Assembly (NCBI RefSeq): GCF_000012625.1
Contig: NC_007516.1
Span: 1,674,001-1,738,000 of the forward strand
Origin: Synechococcus sp. CC9605
GTDB lineage: Bacteria > Cyanobacteriota > Cyanobacteriia > PCC-6307 > Cyanobiaceae
Direction: 5' to 3'
DNA: 64,000 bases
The translations under genes and the position numbers were made by a program. The notes beneath the pieces are model-generated. The model saw nothing but the letters and a program-made list of their open reading frames with translations. It did not search any database and had not been told where the DNA came from. Below are positions 7,651 to 17,034 of this stretch, piece by piece. Within the stretch, counting starts at the first letter, position 1. Every line of letters begins with the position of its first letter.

Positions 7651-8901
7651 TCAAGTGGCGTTTCGCACAGCCGGCAGCCTGAGGCTGCTGAACCAGGACA
7701 AGAACACCAGCAGGGATGACGCCCAGAGGCAGGCCTGCATGCTCGCGGCTTCGGTTTTGCCGAGCATGAACACCGCCCCCGAGAGCAAGGTTCCCACCAA
7801 GCGGCCTGCAGCATTGGCCATGTAATAGAAGCCCACGTTGAGGCTGACGCTCTCCGAATCGGTGTAGGCCAACACCATGTACGAGTGAATCGATGAGTTC
7901 ATTGCGAACACCACTCCGAAGGCGGCAAGACCGGCGGTGATGGCGACGGCCACATCGACCTCACGCAATAGAGCAACTGCAATCAGGGCGGGAATGGCGG
8001 TGAGCAGAGCACTCCAGAACTGCACCGCAGACACTCCCGGGGACGTGGTCCGCCCCCAGAGTCGTCTCAGGCCAGGAGCTGATCCCTGGACGATGCCGTA
8101 GCCAATCACCCACAGACCGAGGAAAGCGCCGATCTCCCAGAAACTCCAGCCCAGAGAAGCCTCGAGAAACACCGGCAAGGCCACCACGAACCAGACATCC
8201 CGAGCACCAAACAAAAAGAATCGCGCCAGAGACAGCACGTTGATGCCCTGGGACTTGGAGAACAGCGATGAAAAGGCCGGCTTGGACTTCATCTTTCCGA
8301 TCTCCCCGGGCAGCACCAGGGTGAGCAGGAAGGCGAGGGTGAGGCCTGCCGCCACCCAGCCCACGGCAGCATTGAAGCCAAAGGCGGTCAGCAGCACCCC
8401 ACCGAGAAAGAACCCCACACCCTTGAGGGCGTTCTTGGACCCAGTAAGGATTCCCACCCACTTGAACAGCTGCTGCTGCCCCTGCTGCTGATCATCCGGT
8501 GTTTCGGGCACCACCGTCTTGATGGCGCTCTTGGCACTCATCTTGTTGAGGTCTTTGGCGATGCCGCTGATGGCCTGAGCGAACATCAAATAGATCACGC
8601 TCAACAATTTCGGCCAACTGGCGGCGACGGGCATCAACATCAGCAGCGCAAGAATCTGCAGCAGCGTCCCCACCCAGAGGGTGAGACGAAGCCCGTAGCG
8701 GGCACCGATCCAACCGCCGTAGAGATTGGTGACGACCCCGAACAACTCATAAAAGATAAACAGGAGGGCGATCTCGAGGGTGGTGTAGCCGAGCTGATGA
8801 AAATGGAACACCACCAGCATCCGCAGGGCGCCGTCGGTGAGAGTGAAGGCCCAGTAATTGGCGGTGACGATGCCGTACTGCTGCAGAGGGGAAAGCTTCA
8901 T
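7651..8901 (-). CDS. arsJ: organoarsenical efflux MFS transporter ArsJ
   Basis: 416 residues from the ATG at 8901, which overlaps the stop of the GAPDH gene (ATGA). The polytopic inner membrane protein begins [20 protein letters not shown], with about 12 hydrophobic helices and an extended polar loop containing a DDQQQGQQQ run. Its sequence and its coupling to a GAPDH gene match ArsJ, the exporter of 1-arseno-3-phosphoglycerate made by the partner GAPDH from arsenate. Export followed by spontaneous hydrolysis removes arsenate. The frame continues upstream across the GAPDH gene, but that part is not arsJ. Confidence 0.92.
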   Translation of the reverse strand: MKLSPLQQYGIVTANYWAFTLTDGALRMLVVFHFHQLGYTTLEIALLFIFYELFGVVTNLYGGWIGARYGLRLTLWVGTLLQILALLMLMPVAASWPKLLSVIYLMFAQAISGIAKDLNKMSAKSAIKTVVPETPDDQQQGQQQLFKWVGILTGSKNALKGVGFFLGGVLLTAFGFNAAVGWVAAGLTLAFLLTLVLPGEIGKMKSKPAFSSLFSKSQGINVLSLARFFLFGARDVWFVVALPVFLEASLGWSFWEIGAFLGLWVIGYGIVQGSAPGLRRLWGRTTSPGVSAVQFWSALLTAIPALIAVALLREVDVAVAITAGLAAFGVVFAMNSSIHSYMVLAYTDSESVSLNVGFYYMANAAGRLVGTLLSGAVFMLGKTEAASMQACLWASSLLVFLSWFSSLRLPAVRNAT

Positions 8902-9920
8902 GCCTCCAGCCCCACCACGTGGCATGTGAGATCGGCCATGCGGCAGCTGTAGCCCCATTCGTTGTCGTACCAGGCAAACACCTTCAGCTGGTTGCCATCC
9001 ACCACCATCGTCGAAAGGGCGTCGACAATCGAGCTGCGGTTGTCGTTGGTGTAATCGCACGACACCAACGGGCGTTCCTCGTAACCCAGGATTCCCTTCA
9101 ACGGCCCTCCAGCAGCTGCGTGGAAGGCAGCATTCACCTGCTCCACCGTGACGCTCTGCTTGAGCTCGAACACCGCATCGGTGAGCGATCCATTCAGCAG
9201 AGGAACACGAACGGCATGACCGTTGAGCTTGCCCTTCAGCTCGGGGAAGATCATCGCGATCGCCTTGGCCGAGCCGGTGGTGGTAGGGATCAAGGAGGTG
9301 AGCCCGGAGCGCGCCCGGCGCAGATCGGTTTTGAAGGAATCGATCGGCACCTGGGTGTTGGTGATGTCGTGAATGGTGGTGATCAGGCCGTGTTCGATTC
9401 CGAAGCTCTCGTGCACCACCTTCACCACCGGCGCCAGACAATTGGTGGTGCAGGAGGCGGCCGTCACCAACTTGTGTCGCGCCGGCTCATAGAGGTGGTG
9501 ATTGATCCCATAAACGATGTTGAGCGCGTCCTCACCGGCGACAACACCCTTCACGGGACAGGCCACCACCACACGCTTCAAACCCACCTGCTCGAAATAA
9601 GGGTTAAGGGTCTCCGGCGTTTTGATCTTGCCGCTGGCTTCAAGCACCATCTCCACCCCCCGATCAATCCAGGGCACGGCGGTGGGGTCTTTCTCGCTGG
9701 ACCAGGTGAGTGCGGATCCCTCCACGCTGAACCAATCAGCACTGCTGGTGATTCCTCGATCCCAGCGACCATGGACCGAATCGAACTCCAGCAGGTGGGC
9801 CGCCGTTGCTGCATCGCCAGCGGGATCATTGACATGCACGAGTTCAATGCCAGGACGGCTCCAGAGGGCTCGGAACACCAGGCGACCAATCCGTCCAAAG
9901 CCATTGATGCCAATCCGCAT
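8898..9920 (-). CDS. arsenate-resistance glyceraldehyde-3-phosphate dehydrogenase
   Basis: 340 residues from ATG 9920 ([19 protein letters not shown]). NAD-binding Rossmann motif [10 protein letters not shown]; catalytic Cys in [13 protein letters not shown]; substrate loop [22 protein letters not shown] near the C-terminus. In the ars context this isozyme arsenylates glyceraldehyde-3-phosphate to 1-arseno-3-phosphoglycerate, which ArsJ exports. It is translationally coupled to arsJ by a 4-bp overlap and divergent from arsR, with an operator-like palindrome between them. It is probably distinct from the housekeeping Gap enzymes, which are not in this window. Confidence 0.92.
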   Translation of the reverse strand: MRIGINGFGRIGRLVFRALWSRPGIELVHVNDPAGDAATAAHLLEFDSVHGRWDRGITSSADWFSVEGSALTWSSEKDPTAVPWIDRGVEMVLEASGKIKTPETLNPYFEQVGLKRVVVACPVKGVVAGEDALNIVYGINHHLYEPARHKLVTAASCTTNCLAPVVKVVHESFGIEHGLITTIHDITNTQVPIDSFKTDLRRARSGLTSLIPTTTGSAKAIAMIFPELKGKLNGHAVRVPLLNGSLTDAVFELKQSVTVEQVNAAFHAAAGGPLKGILGYEERPLVSCDYTNDNRSSIVDALSTMVVDGNQLKVFAWYDNEWGYSCRMADLTCHVVGLEA

Positions 9921-9937
9921 GCCAGCCCCTTTCATCA

Positions 9938-9953
9938 ATCAAATTATGTTGAT
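9938..9953. promoter_or_regulatory. putative ArsR operator
   Basis: ATCAA-6 nt-TTGAT (9938-9942 and 9949-9953) forms a 5-6-5 palindrome in the 60-bp gap between the divergent GAPDH-arsJ and arsR genes. A second overlapping ATCAA starts at 9934. ArsR/SmtB repressors bind such interrupted palindromes, and its placement would control both directions. Confidence 0.7.
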
Positions 9954-9980
9954 CCAAGCAGAGCGGGGGAGACTGCTCTA

Positions 9981-10298
9981 ATGATCCAGAACACCCTCAA
10001 TCGCGAGCAGTCGAGGCAGCTACTCAAAGCACTGGCCGACCCGATCCGCCTCAACGTGATCCATGCGCTGGCGCAGGGTGAACGCTGCGTCTGTGACCTC
10101 ACCGGTGATCTCAACATCCCCCAGTCGAAGCTCTCGTTTCATCTGAGGGTGCTTCGCGAGGCGGGGCTGCTGACGGATCGGCAGAGCGGCCGCTGGATCT
10201 ACTACTGCCTACAACCGGATGCGCTTGCAGCACTGGAGGCCTGGCTGGCCGAACTGCGCCGCAACTGCACGCAAAGCGCTGCCCCCTGCCCAAGCTGA
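9981..10298 (+). CDS. arsR: ArsR-family arsenic-responsive repressor
   Basis: 105 residues from ATG 9981. Winged helix with recognition region IPQSKLSFHLRVLREAGLL. The metal-site motif RCVCDL in helix alpha3 places two cysteines as in classical arsenite/antimonite-sensing ArsR. The Cys-containing tail (RNCTQSAAPCPS) may add ligands. It is divergent from the GAPDH-arsJ operon and followed after 2 bp by a DUF938 methyltransferase. Likely represses both transcripts until trivalent arsenic binds. A long open frame upstream on the plus strand is antisense to the GAPDH gene and is not used. Confidence 0.93.
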   Translation: MIQNTLNREQSRQLLKALADPIRLNVIHALAQGERCVCDLTGDLNIPQSKLSFHLRVLREAGLLTDRQSGRWIYYCLQPDALAALEAWLAELRRNCTQSAAPCPS

Positions 10299-10300
10299 CG

Positions 10301-10918
10301 ATGGATCAACGGCTTTTTTTTCCGGCCACGGAACGCAATCGCGGTCCCATCGGAGACCTGCTGCGCCAGCTGTTGCCCGCCTCAGGAGCTGTGCTGGAAC
10401 TGGCCAGCGGCAGTGGTGAGCATGCCGTCTGCTTTCAGCAGCGTTTCCCCCATCTGCTTTGGCAGGCCAGCGATCCAGATCCAGACCATCGCGCCAGCAT
10501 CAACGCCTGGATCCAGCACCAGGGTCTGAGCCCGGTGATGCCAGAAGCTCTCAACCTTGATGTTGAAAGGCAGCCCTGGCCCCTCCCCCAGAAGGTCCGA
10601 GCGGCATTGAACGCTGTGGTTTGCATCAATCTGCTGCATATCAGTCCGGCCAGCTGCACGGATGCCGTCTTCAAAGAATCCGCCCAGCTGCTGCCCAGCG
10701 GAGCCCCCTTGATCATTTATGGCCCGTTCATGCGCAATGGGGCTCACACGAGTGCAAGCAATGCCGCCTTCGACCAATCCCTGAAGGAACGCAACCATCT
10801 GTGGGGATTGAGAGAACTGAACCAGGTGACAGCCGTTGCCGCCAAGGCAGGCTTCAAAACCGGCGACGTGGTCTCCATGCCAGCGAACAACTTTACGATC
10901 GTCCTAAGTCGCAAATAA
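10301..10918 (+). CDS. DUF938 SAM-dependent methyltransferase-like protein
   Basis: 205 residues. Begins PATERNRGPIGDLLRQLLPA and has the SAM-binding motif VLELASGSGEHAVCF, then LLWQASDPDPDHR, as in the DUF938/UPF0585 family. The family reaction is not established. Only 2 bp separate it from arsR, so it is almost certainly in the same transcript and under the same repressor. A role in arsenic metabolism is inferred from context only; it is not ArsM-like in its visible cysteine pattern. Confidence 0.85.
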   Translation: MDQRLFFPATERNRGPIGDLLRQLLPASGAVLELASGSGEHAVCFQQRFPHLLWQASDPDPDHRASINAWIQHQGLSPVMPEALNLDVERQPWPLPQKVRAALNAVVCINLLHISPASCTDAVFKESAQLLPSGAPLIIYGPFMRNGAHTSASNAAFDQSLKERNHLWGLRELNQVTAVAAKAGFKTGDVVSMPANNFTIVLSRK

Positions 10919-10973
10919 ATATTGCGGCTGAGGCAGATTTGTATCAAAATTAAAGCAATTACAATTCGATATA

Positions 10974-11996
10974 ATGTTTGCAAAAATTGCTACTGACCTA
11001 CTGATTGGATTTGGAGTCACTTTTACAGCTTTACTAATTTTTAGGAAAGCAATAAGTCGTATCACAAGAAAGACAGCAACTGATTTTGACGATTTCGTCG
11101 CAAATACCATAGGCCAGGCGATAGTCCCCCTTGGCGTAGTACTCACTTTTTACTTAATCAAAGAAGATCTAAGTCTCAACGAAAACATCCAGGAAATATA
11201 CGAGATTGTTCTCAGGGTGATGTTAACTTTTACCCTTGTCCGAGCAGCCAATCGTATTAGCATTAGATTCCTTAAAGGCCTAGCAAGAAGAAAAAGAGAT
11301 GAAGAATTAACCATCTTAATGGAGGCATTGACGCCTCTCATCCAGGCCATTATTTGGGCCATTGGTCTCCTGGCACTACTCCAGAGCATGGGGGTCAGCA
11401 TGGGGGTTATATGGGGCATATTGAGCGCTGGCGGCATTGGCATTGGATTAGCACTTAAGGAACCCGCTCAGGAACTATTTGCATATTTGATGATACTCTT
11501 GGACAAGCCTTTTACCGTCGGTCAATTTATAAATATCGGATCTGTCTGGGCCTCTATTGAACACATCGGAGTACGTTCCACTCGTCTTCGCAACCTACGC
11601 GGGGAAATCATAGTGATGAATAATTCAACGCTGACTGGTAGTACTATATATAATTTTGCTGACATGAATAAACGGAGAATGATCTATAAAATTGGTGTAA
11701 CCTACAGTACTTCTGTCGATAAAATGCATGAAATACCCTTTCTCATTGAAAATATAGTCAAATCGGCAGATCACACAGTCTTTGATCGTTGCCACTTCAC
11801 CGAATTTGCTGATTCAAGCCTTGATTTCGAGCTGGTCTATTACATCGATACACGTGATTACACCATCGCACTGAACGCTCAACAAGAGATCAACCTCAAC
11901 ATCATGAGGACATTTGCAGAGCGTGATATTGACATCGCCTTCCCGAGCCAAACACTCTATTTGGAGGGAGATTCACTCGCCGGCAAAGCCTCCTGA
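10974..11996 (+). CDS. MscS-family mechanosensitive channel
   Basis: 340 residues with several N-terminal membrane helices. The pore-lining helix and beta domain follow: GILSAGGIGIGLALKEPAQELFAYLMILLDKPFTVGQFI, here in parts, is the MscS signature, followed by STRLRNLRGEIIVMNNSTL. It releases solutes upon membrane tension in hypo-osmotic shock. Codon use and base composition are clearly AT-richer than in the flanking genes, suggesting acquisition from another genome. Its end overlaps the convergent next gene by 40 bp. Confidence 0.9.
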   Translation: MFAKIATDLLIGFGVTFTALLIFRKAISRITRKTATDFDDFVANTIGQAIVPLGVVLTFYLIKEDLSLNENIQEIYEIVLRVMLTFTLVRAANRISIRFLKGLARRKRDEELTILMEALTPLIQAIIWAIGLLALLQSMGVSMGVIWGILSAGGIGIGLALKEPAQELFAYLMILLDKPFTVGQFINIGSVWASIEHIGVRSTRLRNLRGEIIVMNNSTLTGSTIYNFADMNKRRMIYKIGVTYSTSVDKMHEIPFLIENIVKSADHTVFDRCHFTEFADSSLDFELVYYIDTRDYTIALNAQQEINLNIMRTFAERDIDIAFPSQTLYLEGDSLAGKAS

Positions 11997-12271
11997 GCCA
12001 ACGGCACGGCAGAACGCCAGACGACCCCACCAATCAACAGGGCCAAGGCCGCAACAGCGGCGGTGAAAGGGATCAAGCGACGCTGATCAGGCCTGGTTCC
12101 GAGAGCGATCTGGCCAGAGATGTTGTCGCGTCGTGAGGCCAGAAATGCACCCTGGCGACATTGGGTGAACACCGTGTTGGTGATGCCGGCATTTTTCAAC
12201 TTGAAGCCGTAACGACCCGGAATCTCAACGGGTGTTCCGCAGCTGGAACTAGGGAGAGAAAAAACTGCCAT
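11957..12271 (-). CDS. hypothetical protein with C-terminal membrane helix
   Basis: 104 residues: a polar N-terminal part containing GRYGFKLKNAGITNTVF, then one hydrophobic helix (LIPFTAAVAALALLIGGVVW), then a short tail. No family recognised. Its 3' part overlaps mscS in the convergent direction. Confidence 0.5.
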   Translation of the reverse strand: MAVFSLPSSSCGTPVEIPGRYGFKLKNAGITNTVFTQCRQGAFLASRRDNISGQIALGTRPDQRRLIPFTAAVAALALLIGGVVWRSAVPLAQEALPASESPSK

Positions 12272-12309
12272 CGGGAATCAGCCCTCAGCTCAGATTTATC
12301 ACCCCGGTT

Positions 12310-12714
12310 TCACTCCAGCGGGATGGCACCCGTGGCACAGACAGCACCCCAACAGAGGCTGTGGTCCGCCGTCCAGAAGGGTTGCACCTCGCGCCAGTCC
12401 TCGACCTGACCAAACCGCATCCTCATCTGGCCCATGCCGTCATGGACGAATTCAACGCGCTGCTGCTTCCAGATCGACACCCAGCGCTCTCCAGGACGTG
12501 CAACGACCATCCGGCAGGGACTCCAGGCCTGCTGATCAATCCGGCAGCGCACTGTCGCCGCTGCAGCTGAGCTGGCACCGGCAGAGCTGCCGATGAACAG
12601 CAAAACAGCGGTCCAGAACTGGATCTGAAACACGGACAAGGTCTGGGCGACACGCTGGAGTGGGGCCTCCTCGTCACCATGCGGCTCGGCAATGGCCAAA
12701 CCGGTGGGGCGCAC
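12310..12714 (-). CDS. secreted hypothetical protein
   Basis: 134 residues from GTG 12714. A signal-like segment FWTAVLLFIGSSAGASSAAA sits about 35 residues in, so the GTG at 12633 (giving 107 residues starting VFQIQFW) may be the real start. The mature part contains Cys residues in VRCRIDQQAWSPCRMV and SLCWGAVC that could form disulfides. Function unknown. It is divergent from purS. Confidence 0.5.
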   Translation of the reverse strand: MRPTGLAIAEPHGDEEAPLQRVAQTLSVFQIQFWTAVLLFIGSSAGASSAAAATVRCRIDQQAWSPCRMVVARPGERWVSIWKQQRVEFVHDGMGQMRMRFGQVEDWREVQPFWTADHSLCWGAVCATGAIPLE

Positions 12715-12769
12715 CGGATCTCTTCGGGGTTTGGTGTCTGTCAGGATTTGATCAGACCAGTTGCTGATC

Positions 12770-13024
12770 GTGCCGCGTTTTCAAGCCCGCGTCCTCGTGC
12801 GTCTGCGCCCCTCTGTGCTCGATCCAGCCGGTGAAGCTGCGCGTGGTGCCGCTGAACGACTTGGGGTGGAAGGCCTCAGCAAACTGCGGATCGGTAAAGC
12901 CGTGGAAATGGAGCTGGAGGCTCCTGACGAGGCCGAGGCCCGCCGCAGGTTGGAACTTCTCAGTGATCGCCTGCTGGCCAACCCAGTGATCGAGGACTGG
13001 AGCCTGGAGCTGGAGCAGTCATGA
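12770..13024 (+). CDS. purS: phosphoribosylformylglycinamidine synthase subunit PurS
   Basis: About 84 residues from GTG 12770 (TTG 12761 is also in frame). The sequence [20 protein letters not shown] matches the PurS fold with its conserved RPSVLDPAG turn. PurS bridges PurL and PurQ in the fourth step of purine synthesis. Its stop overlaps the purQ start by 4 bp. Confidence 0.93.
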   Translation: MPRFQARVLVRLRPSVLDPAGEAARGAAERLGVEGLSKLRIGKAVEMELEAPDEAEARRRLELLSDRLLANPVIEDWSLELEQS

Positions 13025-13671
13025 GCATCGGGGTCATCGTATTTCCGGGATCCAACTGCGATCGGGATGTGCAATGGGCAACCGATGGTTGCCTGGGCAT
13101 GAGCACGCGCCGGGTCTGGCATGAGGAGACCGACCTGAGCGGTTTTGACGCCATCATCCTGCCGGGCGGGTTCAGCTATGGCGACTACCTGCGTTGCGGC
13201 GCCATTGCCCGCTTCGCACCAGCCCTGCAGTCGTTGATCGACTTTGCGGCAAAGGGTGGTCGCGTGCTCGGCATCTGCAACGGATTCCAGGTGCTTACAG
13301 AGCTGGGCCTCCTCCCCGGTGCACTCACCCGCAACCAGAATCTGCACTTCATCTGTGAGGACGCCCCGCTCAAGGTGGTGAGCCAACGCACGGCCTGGAT
13401 GCAGGGGTACAACGACAGGGCTCTAACCCTGCCGATCGCCCACGGTGAAGGCCGCTACCAGTGCAGCGATGACACGCTCAAGCAGCTTCAGGACGACGAC
13501 GCCATCGCCCTGAGCTACGGAAACAACCCCAATGGGTCGGTGTTCAACATCGCGGGCATCACCAATGCCAGCGGCAGCGTTCTGGGCCTGATGCCCCACC
13601 CCGAGCGGGCCTGCGATCCGGCCATAGGAGGCACCGACGGCCGCCGCATGCTGGAAGCCCTGCTGGGCTGA
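13021..13671 (+). CDS. purQ: phosphoribosylformylglycinamidine synthase subunit PurQ (glutaminase)
   Basis: 216 residues. Class I glutamine amidotransferase: the nucleophile Cys in [19 protein letters not shown], and the His/Glu pair in [11 protein letters not shown]. It supplies ammonia to PurL for FGAM formation. The start overlaps purS (ATGA) and its stop overlaps the following carboxypeptidase start, so translation is probably coupled. Confidence 0.96.
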   Translation: MSIGVIVFPGSNCDRDVQWATDGCLGMSTRRVWHEETDLSGFDAIILPGGFSYGDYLRCGAIARFAPALQSLIDFAAKGGRVLGICNGFQVLTELGLLPGALTRNQNLHFICEDAPLKVVSQRTAWMQGYNDRALTLPIAHGEGRYQCSDDTLKQLQDDDAIALSYGNNPNGSVFNIAGITNASGSVLGLMPHPERACDPAIGGTDGRRMLEALLG

Positions 13672-14624
13672 TGCCAACCCGCCGGACGCTGCTGATTTCA
13701 GGGGCGTCCACGGTCATCACGGCCCTGCTCTCCCCCTGGGCGATGGCTGCCCAGCGCAGGCTGAAACCCCTGAAACCTGGATCACGCATCCGCGCCGTGA
13801 ACCCTGGCACCTGGATGGATCCAGACACCGATCTAAAGGCCTTGCGCAAACGCTGTGATCAACAGCAATGGCATCTGGAGATTCCTGCCACCATCACCCG
13901 TCAATGGCGCTATTTCTCGGGAGCGGACCAGGAACGGGTTCAGGATCTGAGATCAGCCTGGAACGATCCAACGGTGGATGCCGTGGTGACCGTTAGCGGT
14001 GGCTGGGGCGCCGCCCGCGTTCTCGAAGCCGGTTTTCGCTTTCCACGACGTCCCAAATGGAGCCTGGGCTTCTCCGACATCAGCTCCCTGCTGCTGGCCC
14101 AGTGGGCTTCTGGCCTGCCGGGAGCCATCCATGGATCCAGTGGTGGTAGTGAGGCGCAGTGGCAACGCACGGTGGATTTGCTTTGTGGCCGTCCCGTGGC
14201 ACCCCTGCTGGGCGAACCACGAAGACGGGGGATCGCCCGCGGGCCCTTGGTGGTCACCAACCTGACCGTGGCGACCCACCTGATCGGCACGCCCTGGCTG
14301 CCCTCCCTGAAGGGGGCCATCCTGGTGCTGGAAGATGTGGGCGAAGCGCCCTACCGGGTTGATCGGATGCTGACCCAGTGGCGCAGCGCAGGCCTGTTGA
14401 AGCACTTGGCAGGGATCGCCTGCGGTCGCTTCAGCTGGGCTGAAGACGACATCCTTCCCGGGGATTTCACAATGGACGAGATTCTGGAAGAACGCCTTGG
14501 CGACCTTGGGATTCCACTGGTGCTGAATCTGCCGCTGGGCCATGGTCAACCCAACCAGGCTTTGCCTTTGGGAGCGCAGGCGCAACTGGATGGCAACAAC
14601 GGCCTGCTCAGCCTGTTGGCCTGA
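13671..14624 (+). CDS. LD-carboxypeptidase (peptidase S66), Tat-like signal
   Basis: 317 residues. The N-terminus has a twin arginine (TRRTLLISGASTVITALL) and ends in AMA, a probable Tat-type signal. The S66 nucleophile Ser is in LGFSDISSLL, the acidic residue in VLEDVGEAPYRVDR, and the His in LPLGHGQPNQALPLG. Family members cleave the terminal D-Ala from muropeptide tetrapeptides in cell-wall recycling. Here the export signal suggests action outside the cytoplasm. It is coupled to purQ, though a functional link is unlikely. Confidence 0.85.
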   Translation: MPTRRTLLISGASTVITALLSPWAMAAQRRLKPLKPGSRIRAVNPGTWMDPDTDLKALRKRCDQQQWHLEIPATITRQWRYFSGADQERVQDLRSAWNDPTVDAVVTVSGGWGAARVLEAGFRFPRRPKWSLGFSDISSLLLAQWASGLPGAIHGSSGGSEAQWQRTVDLLCGRPVAPLLGEPRRRGIARGPLVVTNLTVATHLIGTPWLPSLKGAILVLEDVGEAPYRVDRMLTQWRSAGLLKHLAGIACGRFSWAEDDILPGDFTMDEILEERLGDLGIPLVLNLPLGHGQPNQALPLGAQAQLDGNNGLLSLLA

Positions 14625-14668
14625 TCGCAGGATGAAACCGTGGTGCTTGGGGGCCTTTGCCGCTAGCG

Positions 14669-15310
14669 ATGGAGCAGTGCAGCCTCACCCCCTTGGCCGA
14701 CCTCACCATCGCAAACACGGTGTCCGATCTGATCCAGGGGGATATACGGGAGCACCTGCCGCTTGAACGAATTCCCCTAAAAAGCGACGTGCTGGGGCTT
14801 GGCACCACCTCAAGTTTGGAGAACGGGGAACTCAGATTCCTTCGCAACGCTTCCGGTAACTCGGACATCTGGCGCTGCATCGCCCACAACGGCAGCATCA
14901 TTCGGCTGCAACCTGGCGACGGTAGCGGTCATTTTCCTTACGTCTGCTTCACCGGGGATTTCACGGCCCTGCGTCACCCCGTGGACCTCGGCCCACTCAA
15001 GCAGCAGGCGCATCGTCCAACTCAGGAGCTGATCAGGGCCGCAATCGAGCAGGAATGCAAGCGCGGGGCCCTGGCAGAAGCATCCATCTACGGCATCCGC
15101 CTGCTGGCGCACTGGGATGAGCTGGTGATCACCGTGGCCTCCAAGCTCTGCATGGGGCAACAGCAACGCAACCATACATTCCCCCGTGATTCAGACGCAG
15201 GAAGCCAAGCCGAGACGAGCATCTACGACAGACCCCAGCACTACCGCCTGGCGCCACTGCCACCAGAGCAGCCCGGCGATCCGATCCGCTATCTCGGCAA
15301 ATCGATGTAA
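14669..15310 (+). CDS. hypothetical protein
   Basis: 213 residues from ATG 14669 (TTG 14657 is possible). Soluble, no signal peptide. Features such as SGHFPYVCFTGDFTALRHPVD and an acidic/basic central helix are visible, but no family is recognised. It lies 44 bp behind the carboxypeptidase gene. Confidence 0.55.
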   Translation: MEQCSLTPLADLTIANTVSDLIQGDIREHLPLERIPLKSDVLGLGTTSSLENGELRFLRNASGNSDIWRCIAHNGSIIRLQPGDGSGHFPYVCFTGDFTALRHPVDLGPLKQQAHRPTQELIRAAIEQECKRGALAEASIYGIRLLAHWDELVITVASKLCMGQQQRNHTFPRDSDAGSQAETSIYDRPQHYRLAPLPPEQPGDPIRYLGKSM

Positions 15311-15355
15311 TGGGATTACTGCGGGTTCCTCGACTGTCAGCCTGAACGGGGGCGC

Positions 15356-15817
15356 GTGACGGTGCCCAAGGCAGGCGATCATCTGCATCTGCACGGCTGC
15401 AGCACCGACCTGGCCTATGGGGGGCATGTTCTCCACGATCACCCCAACACCCGCCTCGGAAGCATCGAACAGCTGGTGCTTTACCCATTGCAGACGATTG
15501 AGTCGCTCTGCAGTGATCTCGCCATCCAAACGCTCACATACAGAGATGAGCAGATCCACTTCAGTTTCAGCAATGCCGGTGCACTTGATGTGAGTGATGT
15601 GGGGGTGGCTGTGGTCGTCGACGATCGCTTCAGCGATCACCGCTACTTGCAAATCCCCTGGATGAATGCGGGAGCAAGCGAGAGCTACAGCTTGTCCTGG
15701 CCGCTCCCCCCGGGGGAGCACTCAATCGCCGTGATCGCCGATCCACAGGAGCTGGTGATCGAACCGCGGAACCGCCGCCAGAACAATCGGATGGATCTGA
15801 AGGTCAACATCCCCTGA
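15356..15817 (+). CDS. hypothetical protein with CARDB-like beta domain
   Basis: 153 residues from GTG 15356; a stop codon (TGA) lies upstream in frame. The C-terminal half (FSNAGALDVSDVGVAVVVDD ... YSLSWPLPPGEHSIAVIAD) resembles CARDB/Ig-like domains that read 'loss or gain of contact in a beta sandwich', and the ending LVIEPRNRRQNNRM is typical of CARDB ('D--N-V-E-NE-NN'). The N-terminal half is His-rich. No signal peptide. Function unknown. Confidence 0.5.
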   Translation: MTVPKAGDHLHLHGCSTDLAYGGHVLHDHPNTRLGSIEQLVLYPLQTIESLCSDLAIQTLTYRDEQIHFSFSNAGALDVSDVGVAVVVDDRFSDHRYLQIPWMNAGASESYSLSWPLPPGEHSIAVIADPQELVIEPRNRRQNNRMDLKVNIP

Positions 15818-15849
15818 ATCCACCAGGCTCAGCTTCTGGACTCAGAGCC

Positions 15850-15874
15850 AAAAAAAAGGGGCCTTTCGGCCCCC
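15850..15874 (-). terminator. rho-independent terminator of fba
   Basis: On the minus strand GGGGCC-GAAA-GGCCCC (forward 15858-15873) is followed by eight T residues. It lies 27 bp beyond the fba stop codon. Confidence 0.9.
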
Positions 15875-15900
15875 GGTGATGCATCGTTTGATGGTGTGGA

Positions 15901-16974
15901 TCAGGCAGCGACGGCAGCTTTGGGATCAAGAGCACCCTTGGCGTAGAGGCCGGCGTAGTAGGTGATGCTCTGCTGCTGGATCTTGCCGGCGTTGCCGGCA
16001 GCCCAGAACTGCTGGTAACGGTCCAGGCAGACCTGCTTCATGTACTTGCGAGCCGGCTTGTTGAAGTGGCGGGGGTCGAAGTTGGAAGGATCGGCCATGG
16101 CCGCTTCACGCACAGCTGCGGTGAAGGCCAGACGGTTGTCGGTGTCGATGTTCACCTTGCGCACACCGTTGCGGATGCCTTCCTGGATTTCCTCGACGGG
16201 AACGCCGTAGGTCTCGGGGATGGCACCACCGTGCTTGTTGATCATCTCCAGCCATTCCTGGGGAACGGAGGAGGAGCCGTGCATCACCAGGTGGGTGTTG
16301 GGGATGGCTTTGTGGATCTCAGCGATACGGCTGATAGCCAACACTTCACCCGTGGGCTTGCGGGTGAACTTGTAAGCGCCGTGGCTGGTGCCGATGGCGA
16401 TGGCCAGTGCGTCGCACTTGGTCTTGGCAACGAAGTCGGCAGCCTCAGCGGGATCGGTGAGCAGCATGTCCTTGGACAGCTCACCCTCGAAACCGTGGCC
16501 GTCTTCGGCTTCACCCTTGCCGGTTTCCAGGGAGCCCAGGCAACCCAGCTCACCCTCAACGCTCACACCCACGGAGTGGGCGAAGTCCACCACCTGCTTG
16601 GTGACGTTGACGTTGTAGTCGTAGCTGGCGGGAGTCTTGGCGTCTGCTTCCAGGGAACCGTCCATCATCACGGAGGTGAAACCGTTGATGGCAGCGGAGT
16701 AGCAGGTGTCAGGGGCGTTGCCGTGGTCCTGGTGCATCACCACAGGGATGTGGGGATAGGTCTCGGTCGCGGCCAGGATCAGGTGACGCAGGAAGATCTC
16801 ACCGGCGTAGCTGCGGGCACCGCGGGAGGCCTGGAGGATCACCGGGCTGTCGGTCTCGTCAGCCGCTTCCATGATGGCCTGGACCTGCTCCAGATTGTTC
16901 ACGTTGAACGCAGGAATGCCGTAGCCGTTCTCAGCGGCGTGGTCGAGCAGGAGCCGAAGCGGAACGAGCGCCAT
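15901..16974 (-). CDS. fba: class II fructose-bisphosphate aldolase
   Basis: 357 residues. It condenses dihydroxyacetone phosphate with glyceraldehyde-3-phosphate (or erythrose-4-phosphate) in the Calvin cycle and gluconeogenesis. [20 protein letters not shown] opens the TIM barrel; zinc-site His residues are in VMHQDHGN; the class II signature [14 protein letters not shown] is present, and [10 protein letters not shown] holds another zinc ligand. A GAGG Shine-Dalgarno lies before ATG 16974. Class II enzymes require divalent metal. The gene has its own terminator, and the upstream gene is on the same strand 60 bp away. Confidence 0.97.
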   Translation of the reverse strand: MALVPLRLLLDHAAENGYGIPAFNVNNLEQVQAIMEAADETDSPVILQASRGARSYAGEIFLRHLILAATETYPHIPVVMHQDHGNAPDTCYSAAINGFTSVMMDGSLEADAKTPASYDYNVNVTKQVVDFAHSVGVSVEGELGCLGSLETGKGEAEDGHGFEGELSKDMLLTDPAEAADFVAKTKCDALAIAIGTSHGAYKFTRKPTGEVLAISRIAEIHKAIPNTHLVMHGSSSVPQEWLEMINKHGGAIPETYGVPVEEIQEGIRNGVRKVNIDTDNRLAFTAAVREAAMADPSNFDPRHFNKPARKYMKQVCLDRYQQFWAAGNAGKIQQQSITYYAGLYAKGALDPKAAVAA

Positions 16975-17034
16975 GGATAAATCCTCGGAGGGTTGGGGTC
17001 GTCAAAGACGAATCGGCGGCAACTTTACCGCGTG

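Noticed and set aside
8919-9980. Long plus-strand open frame opposite the GAPDH gene, continuous with arsR
   Set aside because: Antisense of a strongly coding gene with His/Arg-rich composition; arsR clearly starts at ATG 9981.
16066-16980. 304-codon plus-strand frame opposite fba
   Set aside because: Mirror of the aldolase codons (Val/Gly/His-rich), no domain, no ribosome site.
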